Position numbers and translations under genes: made by a program. From positions 124,001 through 188,000 of the forward strand of contig JAWWNJ010000110.1 of the NCBI GenBank assembly GCA_037176885.1: 64,000 bases of DNA, in the 5' to 3' direction. This stretch comes from Favolaschia claudopus. Lineage: Eukaryota > Basidiomycota > Agaricomycetes > Agaricales > Mycenaceae. Position 1 is the first letter of the stretch; every line of letters begins with the position of its first letter. Shown here one piece after another: positions 30,955 to 39,244 of the stretch. Below the pieces are notes generated by a model. It saw only the letters and a list, made by a program, of their open reading frames with translations, was not told where the DNA came from and ran no database searches.

Positions 30955-33900
30955 AGACCCATCGGATAGCCCGGGAAACGGGGTCAGAGAATTGCCCCGG
31001 TTCCCCTACCGTACAGAGCGCGGATGTTTTTTTACAAAAGCAATGCGAGGTTGTTGATCTGTATGCTGTGGGAACCGAGTCGAGCGGGAAAAAGTGCGAA
31101 GCCTTTGAGCATTGGATTACGTTTGAAGGGCCGAATGGGGAGGAGGTGCAGGTGAAGGCGTTGTGGGATGGAGGCGCGTTGGTGGGGGCGATGGACGCAG
31201 CGATTTGGGAGAGGAATAAGGAGTGTTTGGGAGGAGCGGAGAAGTCATACAAGGTACTCCGTATGGCGAACGGCGCCCTTGTTCCGTCGCAAGGGTGTTG
31301 GGTTGGAATGATCGCGATTGAAGGAGTGCGATGTGAGGGACGATTCGAAATTTTCGACAGCGGGGGTGGATGGGAGTTTCTGTTTGGGAAACCGCTGCAA
31401 GCGGCTTTTGGCGCTGTGCACGACTATGGGAGGGATCTCATCGACATCGCGGTGGGGACTTCGAAAGCAACTTTGCCAAATCAGAAAGGGGGGAGGTCTA
31501 GACGTCCGGCTAAAAGGGCTGGCAAGCCTGAGGGCTTCACGGGGGTTTTGTCTTCGTACGCGAACACCCCCGCGAGGCGAGTACATTCATCTGGGAAATT
31601 TAAGTCGAAATGCGTTGACAAGCAGCCAGCCACAGATCGCACTCCGAACACCACGGCATTAGAGGCAGTCGGAAAGTCAGAGCAGCAGGGTCCGGTGGAG
31701 GCGGAGGGGAAGGCAGAAGTCGAAGCACAGGGGGTGCTGGGTGTTGAAGGGCAGAGGCAGTTGCCAAGCACGCGGTGGGCAGAAGAATGGAGGGAACGGG
31801 ACGTAGACGGCGAGGAAACACAAACGCGCGAAGACTCACCGGGGGAAAGCGCAACCCCCGCGAGGGGAGTACTCGCTGGAGCTCCAACCTTTGTGGGGAA
31901 TGTTGCTGACCACGTCGTTACAGCCGATTTCGATCTCTACGATGAGGACGCATATGCGCCAGCGGAACCAGCCTCGATCTACACAAGAACAACCGATCCG
32001 TTTAACCCAGCGCGTGTAGGGGAGATACTGCGGTTGGTGGAGCTGGGGCCTGACCTCGCGGAGGCGCAGCGCGGGGAGGTGAGGGTGATGTTAAGCAGCT
32101 ATGCTGACATATTTGCGCTGGCCGTTAGCGAGGTGACACCAGTGGAAGGGGCGGTGTATGCGCCGAAAATCCCTGAAGACGTCAAGTTCAGCACGAAAAT
32201 TCACCAGCGACCGCTGACTCAACCGCAGGCAGTTTACCTTCACCAACAGGTAGACATCCTCACCGAAGCCGGCATTATTCGCCCAATCCACCCGCGCGAC
32301 GTGAAGTGCGTCTCTCCGATCAAGCTAGCTCGGAAGGAGCATGACGGAGGGGGTTTACCCTTGGAGGAGCTGCAGCATATGCTGAATGACGAGTGTGTTC
32401 GTGCGGGGCTTGAGCCCATGTACGATTTGCCAGCGCGCGAGGCTAGGGTTGACTTGCCGGAGGAAGGGGCGGCGCCGAAGTGGCGTATTTGCCAGAACTT
32501 TCACGAGCTTAATGAGCTGCTGAAGGTGGTTCCGGTGCCTCAAGGTGACATTCGGGATAAGCAGCGCCGTCTCTCGGGTCACAGGTACATCTCGGGCTTC
32601 GACTTTGCTTCGGGATTCTTTGCTATCCGCATTGATGATGCCGTGCAGCCGTACATCGTGATGTTCGTACCGGGCAAAGGATACTATGCGTACATGCGCA
32701 TGCCCTTTGGGCTGACGGATGCGCCAACCGAGTTCGGCTATATGTGCGCATTGAAGCTTCACGACTTGCTGGTGAAGAAGATCATGGAGTTATTCGTTGA
32801 CGATGGGGGGACAGCGGCAGATACGTTCGAGGAGATGATGGAGAAGCTGAGAATCATCTTTGATAGAATTCGGGAGGCGGGTTTGTCCTTGTCGGCGGCG
32901 AAGACAAAGCTTTTCATGACGGAGATGGTCTTTGCAGGCGCGACTGTAGGGCCGCGCGGTGTGGCGCCTGATGCTGCGAAGCTCACAGCGATTGTGCGGT
33001 GGGAGCAGCCGCAGGATGCTCAAAATTTGCATGCATTCCTCGGTCTCACTTCCTATTTCCGGGATCTAATCCAGTGGTACGCGAAGGTGGAGAAGCCGTT
33101 GCGGGACTTGTTGCGGTTGGTGGAGGTCCCAGCAGGTGCAAGGAAGCAAGTCTTTCGCACGGCAATGCAGAACTTCAAGTTAGCGTCAAAATGGACCGAC
33201 GAGCACACGAGATGCTTCCTAAATCTCAAGCGTATTATGATATCTGATCCGGTTTTGCAGGCCCCTCGTTTCGAGACAGTGGACAAATACCCTTTCATTG
33301 TCACCACGGACGGGAGCAAGGACGCGTTTGCTGGAGTTCTCTCTCAGAAGATGCAGACGGTCTTACCGGGTGGGAGAGAGGTGGTACGGAGGCATCCAAT
33401 AGCTTTTGCGTCCAAACGCACTTCGCCGGCGGAGGAACGTTACGCGCCGCATCTACTGGAGTTTGCGGCACTCAAATTCTCCCTCGACAAGTTCTCCGAC
33501 ATTATCTGGGGCCAGCCGGTGAAGCTAGAAACCGACTGTCAGGCGCTACGGGACATCATGGTGAATGATAAGCTGAATGTCACACACACTAGGTGGTGGG
33601 ACGGCGTGATGGGCTACAAGATTGTTTCGGCGGAGCACATCAAAGGCAGCACAAACGCGGTGGCGGATGCGCTGAGTAGAGCGAATGAGGGGAAACCGAA
33701 GGGGGTGGGGGATGGCAGTGAGTGGACAGTTTCCCCGGATTGGGAGGTGCGTGCGGGAATTGCCAACGATGTTTATGTGGTTGAGGAGGTCGGGGAAATG
33801 TACCTGGTGATGCCGGTCCCCGAAGGGTCTGCGGCGCTGCGTGAGCGATTCAAACGCGAGCCGATGTACCTCGAGGTCATCGACGCAATCCTCGAGCTTG

Positions 33901-35321
33901 ACTTTGGCTCCAGCATGAAGCTGCGCAAGCGCGCGCGTCACCGCGCTTCCCAGTACTTTATCGAAGGGGGGAAGCTGTGGCGTATCGGGGGCGGGGTGCC
34001 GACACGAGCGAGGGGGAGGCGGGAGTGTTTGCCGCGTGCAGAGGCGAAAGAACGGGCGGCAGAGGTTCACGCAAATGGAGGGCATTTCCATCGGGACAGC
34101 GTGAAACTGGCCTTGATGGACAAGTATCACAGCCCGCGGCTTGACGAGTCCATTCTCAGCGCGATTGCAGACTGTGCAAAGTGCAAAGGGTTCGGGCCGA
34201 CACATCTTCACGCTCTGTCTGACCCGGTGCTTCGTCGACATCCCGGGGAGCTGGTTGTCGGTGATTACCTCTCGCTGCAAGTGGGTAAGGGGGGGTTCAA
34301 GAACGTCGGCTTGTACCTAGACACCATGTCACAGCGGGTATGGGGGTACAAGTACACGGTGTCGGGTTCGGCGGAGACGACGGAGGCGGCGTTGCAAGAC
34401 ATCTGCGATCATGACTTCCAGATGGAAACGTTCCAATCCGACCAAGGGCGTCACTTCAAAAACAAGCGAGTGCAAGCGTTCTGCGACAAGCGAGGTATCA
34501 ATTTCCACCTCGTGCCAGCCTACTCACCTTGGGTCAACGGTCTTGTCGAGGGCGCCAACAAGATCTTGATTTATATTCTAGCCCGTTTGTGTGCGCCGAA
34601 CGTCGGGGAGGATGAATGGCGCTCTACAACAAAGGATACCCTACCAGAAAATTGGCCGGACCACTTCGAAGAGGCGATCCGCATAATGAACGAGCGGTTG
34701 CTGCCCGCGGTGCAGTTTTCACCGAACGAGATATGGTTTGGTCGGGTCGTCAACACGCCGCCGACCCCGATTGCAGTGGCAGCGACGGAGCTCACAGCGG
34801 GAGACGCGTCAATACACATGGCGTACGTCGAGCAGCAGCGTCTTGACGCGTACGCAAACCGAGTGGCGTACGCGTTGGGGCGGAAGGCGGCCTTTGATCG
34901 CAAGGTCTTGGCGTCGCGCGCGGGCAACGTTGTATTCGGGCGCGGTGAGCTTGTACAAGTCTATCGGAGCGATCTGACGCACACCATGAGCAACGAGCGG
35001 AAGCTTACCGTCCGTTGGTCGGAACCTCATCGCGTCACAGCTCGGGATCTCAACTCATATACACTGGAAACTGTTGATGGTATTGCTATGGACGGTACAT
35101 TCAGTGCAAGGCGACTACGACCCTACGTTGTTCGTGCGGGGACACCGTTAGCGATAGCCCAGGAGGAGTACATGCGGAGGGTGAAAGAGGAGGCGGGTGC
35201 AGAAGGTGCGGCCGAGGCGGCGGCGGTCGAGGCGCTGAGGGCGGCGGAAGTAGCGGAAGTGGAGAGATGGCGAGCGGAGGAAGTGGGGAGAGGACTAGAG
35301 GAGTCAAGTTGGTGGGTGTGA
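30918..35321 (+). CDS. Pol polyprotein by -1 frameshift (element 2)
   Basis: The pol frame is open from 30,918 (after a TGA at 30,915) to the stop at 35,319-35,321 and overlaps gag by 37 nt in the -1 frame. It has no ATG before the protease motif, so expression should need a -1 shift in 30,918-30,951. Protease: VKALWDGGALVGAM, with DGG instead of DSG/DTG, then FLFGKPLQAAFG. RT: KWRICQNFHELNE, FDFASGFFAI, MPFGLTDAPTEF and FVDD as the catalytic YxDD equivalent. RNase H: TTDGSKDAFAG, ETDCQALRD and ADALSR. Integrase: zinc region HANGGHFHRDS...CAKCKGF, then VGDYLSL, FQSDQGRHF and NGLVEGANK for the DDE triad. The C-terminus is Ala/Glu-rich. Confidence 0.9.
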   Translation, partial: RWRGFWGRAVRVETHRIARETGSENCPGSPTVQSADVFLQKQCEVVDLYAVGTESSGKKCEAFEHWITFEGPNGEEVQVKALWDGGALVGAMDAAIWERNKECLGGAEKSYKVLRMANGALVPSQGCWVGMIAIEGVRCEGRFEIFDSGGGWEFLFGKPLQAAFGAVHDYGRDLIDIAVGTSKATLPNQKGGRSRRPAKRAGKPEGFTGVLSSYANTPARRVHSSGKFKSKCVDKQPATDRTPNTTALEAVGKSEQQGPVEAEGKAEVEAQGVLGVEGQRQLPSTRWAEEWRERDVDGEETQTREDSPGESATPARGVLAGAPTFVGNVADHVVTADFDLYDEDAYAPAEPASIYTRTTDPFNPARVGEILRLVELGPDLAEAQRGEVRVMLSSYADIFALAVSEVTPVEGAVYAPKIPEDVKFSTKIHQRPLTQPQAVYLHQQVDILTEAGIIRPIHPRDVKCVSPIKLARKEHDGGGLPLEELQHMLNDECVRAGLEPMYDLPAREARVDLPEEGAAPKWRICQNFHELNELLKVVPVPQGDIRDKQRRLSGHRYISGFDFASGFFAIRIDDAVQPYIVMFVPGKGYYAYMRMPFGLTDAPTEFGYMCALKLHDLLVKKIMELFVDDGGTAADTFEEMMEKLRIIFDRIREAGLSLSAAKTKLFMTEMVFAGATVGPRGVAPDAAKLTAIVRWEQPQDAQNLHAFLGLTSYFRDLIQWYAKVEKPLRDLLRLVEVPAGARKQVFRTAMQNFKLASKWTDEHTRCFLNLKRIMISDPVLQAPRFETVDKYPFIVTTDGSKDAFAGVLSQKMQTVLPGGREVVRRHPIAFASKRTSPAEERYAPHLLEFAALKFSLDKFSDIIWGQPVKLETDCQALRDIMVNDKLNVTHTRWWDGVMGYKIVSAEHIKGSTNAVADALSRANEGKPKGVGDGSEWTVSPDWEVRAGIANDVYVVEEVGEMYLVMPVPEGSAALRERFKREPMYLEVIDAILELDFGSSMKLRKRARHRASQYFIEGGKLWRIGGGVPTRARGRRECLPRAEAKERAAEVHANGGHFHRDSVKLALMDKYHSPRLDESILSAIADCAKCKGFGPTHLHALSDPVLRRHPGELVVGDYLSLQVGKGGFKNVGLYLDTMSQRVWGYKYTVSGSAETTEAALQDICDHDFQMETFQSDQGRHFKNKRVQAFCDKRGINFHLVPAYSPWVNGLVEGANKILIYILARLCAPNVGEDEWRSTTKDTLPENWPDHFEEAIRIMNERLLPAVQFSPNEIWFGRVVNTPPTPIAVAATELTAGDASIHMAYVEQQRLDAYANRVAYALGRKAAFDRKVLASRAGNVVFGRGELVQVYRSDLTHTMSNERKLTVRWSEPHRVTARDLNSYTLETVDGIAMDGTFSARRLRPYVVRAGTPLAIAQEEYMRRVKEEAGAEGAAEAAAVEALRAAEVAEVERWRAEEVGRGLEESSWWV

Positions 35322-35341
35322 GCGCTGCGGCGCGTTGGGGT

Positions 35342-35467
35342 GAGGATGGGAGAGCGCTGGGGACGCGCCGGGGAGCGGAAGGCAGCGAGGCTGCGAGCAC
35401 AGAATGAAGTGCGCCGGGGAGAGGATGGGGGAGCGCTGTGGATGCGCCGGGGAGCGGAAGGGAGTCC
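35342..35467 (+). repeat. two diverged tandem units of about 80 bp (element 2 tail)
   Basis: The block GAGGATGGGAGAGCGCTGG...GCGCCGGGGAGCGGAAGG at about 35,342-35,382 recurs with few changes from 35,421. The region between pol and the 3' LTR is purine-rich on the plus strand and may include the polypurine tract. Confidence 0.6.
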
Positions 35468-35538
35468 GAGAAAGGTCGTCGAGGGTGAGAGGGCCGAGCG
35501 GCGGGCGGCGTGGACGCCGCCATGTCGCGGTGGGCAGA

Positions 35539-35653
35539 TGGAGTAGGAGGTTAGGGCCAGGGGGTGTTTGGTCGTGTTTGGCAGTAGCATTAGATAGATC
35601 TTCCTAGTCCGAACGTCGACATCGTTAGCAAGCAGTCCACCCCGACCACCCCA
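35539..35653 (+). repeat. 3' LTR of element 2
   Basis: 115 bp, the same as 29,301-29,415, followed directly by ACGG. Confidence 0.92.
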
Positions 35654-35774
35654 ACGGTGTCGCATTCTTTTCTCTCACACTGGCGCTCTACGATTTGTTG
35701 GAGATCCTTGCCGTTTGACTCCGCGGCGTCACTGGTGCTAACACACTCATCATCCCATTTTGTTTAGGTTGACC

Positions 35775-36412
35775 AGGACCCCCGACAACCACCTATGATG
35801 CCTGCCGGGGAAATTTTGGGTTTGGGGACATCTTATCCGGACCCCTAATGGGGAAAATCTCATCCGAATTCGTACCAGGCCTCCGCCAGGTCGACATTTT
35901 ATCCGAACTGTTGACCAGGCCTCATAAAATTGCCTAAAATCAAGGGAAAATCGGAATTTTGCTCCTACGGCTGGGACGGCCTTGCAGATGTTCCTTTGGT
36001 TCTCGGTGACGGTGGAAATGTTTCTTTTGACTCGGGTATCAGCTCTGCCAGCTCATTGGCCCTGCCGAAGCGTTGCGTCCCATATAAATTGCCGAAACTG
36101 CCTGAAAAGGTCAATAATCGCGATAATAACATGCAATTTTGCTGATTTACCATGATTCGGTCAACAACTGACCGAAATTCGTCAACGTTCAGCCACAGCT
36201 TCTCATCCAAGCCGTCGCAAGCCCATGTTATCCGAATTTCGGCCAGGCCTGTCGGCACCCACCCATGCTTTATCCGAATTTTGTACCAGCCTTGGGCACC
36301 GAAAAGTTGATTTCTCATCCGAATTGGGGCAGGGTACGCGCGAATTTTGGGCATGTTTTATCCGAATTGAAAATTTCGCGGGCAGGCATCATAGGTGGTT
36401 GTCGGGGGTCCT
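35775..36412. mobile_element. 638-bp MITE-like element with 8-bp duplication
   Basis: Terminal inverted repeats start AGGACCCCCGACAACC and run for about 32 bp without mismatch (35,775-35,806 against 36,381-36,412). They are flanked by the direct repeat GGTTGACC (35,767-35,774 and 36,413-36,420). An 8-bp duplication fits a hAT-type non-autonomous element. Inside are seven copies of a word like TTATCCGAATT, all in one orientation: near 35,834, 35,861, 35,900, 36,229, 36,271, 36,316 and 36,359. No transposase is encoded. Confidence 0.85.
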
Positions 36413-38719
36413 GGTTGACCGCCACATCATTTCATCCAGCTTCTTCACATCATGCGGCGTTTCCATCCTCTTCTTCCATTGCGGTTCCGCAACAGGCTCG
36501 GCCTCATCACAGGATGCCGCATGTCATGGCATTTTTTTTTTCTCTCGTGTTATTATCACACGTGCTCATCGCCTTTCATCTGCTCCGCGATCAAGCATTT
36601 ACCGCTAGCAATACGGTATCATCGTATTTCTCTTTCTTCTTCAAATCTCATTCTCTAGTCTCTCGTGATTATACACTCATTTTTATTTCAAGCTCGCCTG
36701 GAGCTCTTTCAGCACCATCCTGCTGGCGGACATCCATCTGCCTGCCCTCTCCATCTCTCCCTTCCGGTTCAGTGCCTACAACATTTCATTCTCCGCCATT
36801 CAACGGCGGTATGCTCATGCAACAACGCGTCAATTCATCAGGCACATCATTATTCATTCAACATCAATCCAACCCTCTGATTCGCGCTCAATTACTCTCT
36901 ACGTTCTCGGTGTCGGCGTGTCGCGTCCTGGACCTCTCGGTTGCGTTTCTCAGCCTGTGTTCTCCTGTCTGTATGGTTTGTAGGTACACCCCGAGAGCGT
37001 GTTCCGGTCTCGACCCGGCAAAATTCTCCTCGCAATTCTTCCTGTCGCCATCTAGTCTCCATTCAATGCAGGGTCAATCTCACATGAGACTACGCTAGCC
37101 GACTCGAAGAATCTCAAGATGATTCTCTACACACCACTACATTTTCCTTCCATCACCACATATCTGGAGGGTATTCCGATCGCATTCGGGATTCGTCCAT
37201 GCTCTTCAAGGTCGGTGTTTATCATGAAACTGGGCAGACATATTTCATCGTGTTCCTCCATCTCGCGTTCCACACAATTTACTCAAGACTATGATCATTC
37301 TCACAAGACTCCTGGCCCCATTCATCCTCATCTCATCCCATCATCTGCGGTTTCCTCCCCGTTCGCTCTTAGTTGGACCTCGGTTCTTCTTTCGCCCTCG
37401 CGCGAGTCTTCGACTCTTAGAGCTTCACTCCATTGGGTCGCTCTGGGTCTCATTCCGACTCTCGGTGTCCTTTGTGTACGGTTCGGCCCTGTCTGTAGCC
37501 ACGCGGAGTAGCGGGAGACATAAGTCTCCGCGCTCCTCTCGCGGGTCAGAAGGGCCGTTCCCCGCACACACCCACAAACCCTTCATTCAGACTATTCATT
37601 CTATGTCTAGCGAGCACACCGACCTACCTTGCTGCGAGCTCAGCCGCGACGAGCGTGCGAGTGCGGCTGAGTGTAAGGCAAGGTAGTCACGTGCGAGCGG
37701 ACTTGGCAGCCGATCTCTTTGACAGCTGTCAAGTCTCTTTTCCTCCTGCCCTCGCGCGCGCTGCTCCGTCGACGGCTCATCTGACTCTCTCGCAGCATCA
37801 CCTGTGTTTTTTATCACCCACCCACCCTTCGCTCACGCTCTTTCCTCATTCCATCTTACGCTGGGTCGCTCTGGGTCTCATTCCGACTCTCGGTGTCCTT
37901 TGCGTACGGTTCGGCCCTGTCTGTAGCCACGCGGAGTAGCGGGAGACATAAGTCTCCGCGCTCCTCTCGCGGGTCAGAAGGGCCGTTCCCCGCACACACC
38001 CACAAACCCTTCATTCAGACTATTCATTCTATGTCTAGCGAGCACACCGACCTACCTTGCTTGACTCTCCGCCAGAATCAAAACGTTCAGACCGAATCTA
38101 GTGCTGGGCGATGGCAGTTAATGCTTTACCAACATGTGCCGGGGAACTACCTCCGTGTATACGACTGTCCTCCCACCTCGAAATCATCTCTATTTTGAAC
38201 CGCCTTCTATCGGATCCATATACGGGGCATTTTCAAATGTCAAAAAAACTGACCTGCTAGTCAGCTCCTGCCTGCTGGCTTCAGTAGAAGAACTACAGCC
38301 ACTCGCGGGCCTTCCCGAAGCTTGATTTTCCGCAGTAAGCAAAAGAGATACCAATTAAACATCGATCACAGAGACCAGTTGTCTGGCAATGGAAGTTCAA
38401 CAAGATACCAATCGCTGGGTTAAGACGTCGCGACCGCAAACGAATCTCGTCGTGCCCATCCCTGCAAGGCAGATCCTCTCAAGAAATTCGCCCACTACGG
38501 GTTTTCCCTGGCCATGTTGGATTTGGTCGTTTTACTCGTTCCCATATTTCGGCTGGACACTATTTGAGCGGACCGTCGTGCAATATAAAAACGAGCGGTC
38601 CAAGCACACTGGGCCCCAGCGATCGAGTCTCTCGAATCCTACTTGGTTTTTTAAGTAACTTACACTCCTGTCCTTGTATTTCTCTCTCACTAGAATTGCT
38701 CCGCTGATTTTCGACATAG
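36413..38719. other. pyrimidine-rich non-coding tract with repeats
   Basis: Continuation of the T/C-rich DNA seen at 7-15 kb. It has no supported gene. It holds the 200-bp direct repeat pair and the composite of dispersed repeats listed separately. ORFs here are composition artefacts. Confidence 0.5.
37434..38061 (+). repeat. 200-bp direct repeats around a composite repeat
   Basis: 37,434-37,633 and 37,862-38,061 are direct repeats differing at one seen position (GTGTACGG versus GCGTACGG). Between them, 37,628-37,677 copies 7,828-7,877 and 37,667-37,816 copies 10,375-10,524. The pieces overlap by 6 nt (CTTGCT) and 11 nt (CTGAGTGTAAG), so the joints look like microhomology junctions. No TG...CA ends or target duplication support an LTR pair. 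Confidence 0.8.
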
Positions 38720-39090
38720 ATGTGTTTCGACAACATCCACCTCATACACTACACATGTGGCCACGGAAAGCCGACAGGGAATAAAGCTAGGGTTCGTCGT
38801 TCTCCACTCGCCTTCTTTCCTCCTCAACTGAGCACTGAACCGTTTTTTCCATTCCAACTTCTCTAGGTCAACTGCGGCTCCCGCCGATGCGCCTTCAGCT
38901 CTATCCATCCGCAATACGGATGCGCCAACTGCGTCAATACCTGTCGTCAACGGTATGCATTCAATTCTTTCAATTTAATGAAAGCATGGGTAACACTTAG
39001 ATTGCGAACAGGTTGTTACCGCCCGAGTCCATCGTGACGAGCAACTCGCCCAATCTCTGCTCGGACTGTGCTCGCGGAAGAAAGGCATGA
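38720..39090 (+). CDS. small Cys-rich agaricomycete protein
   Basis: A three-exon gene: 38,720-38,791, 38,867-38,952 and 39,012-39,090. The introns use GTTCGT...TAG and GTATGC...CAG, and the product is about 78 aa. It starts MCFDNIHLIHYTCGHGK, continues VNCGSRRCAFSSIHP and CANCVNTCRQRLLPPES, and ends NLCSDCARGRKA. Nine cysteines in CxxC-like pairs with CGH suggest a zinc-binding fold. The pattern resembles small proteins found in many mushroom genomes, but no function is known to me. An alternative acceptor at 39,001 would give a shorter C-terminus stopping at 39,037. Confidence 0.6.
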
Positions 39091-39244
39091 ATAGGCGGCT
39101 CATTGGGGCGTTTCAAATTTTCGGTCGACATAGTGATCACAACATTGACTGAGCACTGGCAATGAATATTCGAAGTTAATAAGCTAGCTAAAGAAAGTGA
39201 TATTCGACGAGTCCTTCATGCTTCCGACTACATACATACTATTC

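Larger units (their letters stand above)
29301..35653 (+). mobile_element. full-length Ty3/gypsy element with 115-bp LTRs (element 2)
   Basis: A 6,353-bp plus-strand element with gag and protease-RT-RNaseH-integrase ORFs. The 115-bp LTRs (29,301-29,415 and 35,539-35,653) look identical and have TG...CA ends. The flanking target duplication is ACGG (29,297-29,300 and 35,654-35,657), the same four bases as for element 1. Its proteins and LTRs are not related at a visible level to those of element 1. It appears intact. Confidence 0.95.

Noticed and set aside
29352..35665. Minus-strand ORFs over gag and pol of element 2
   Set aside because: They are shadows of the coding strand in GC-rich sequence. 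Unlike element 1 there is no intron structure or domain.
37434..38061. A TRIM element with the 200-bp repeats as LTRs
   Set aside because: The repeats lack TG...CA ends, there is no target duplication, and no primer site follows the first copy.
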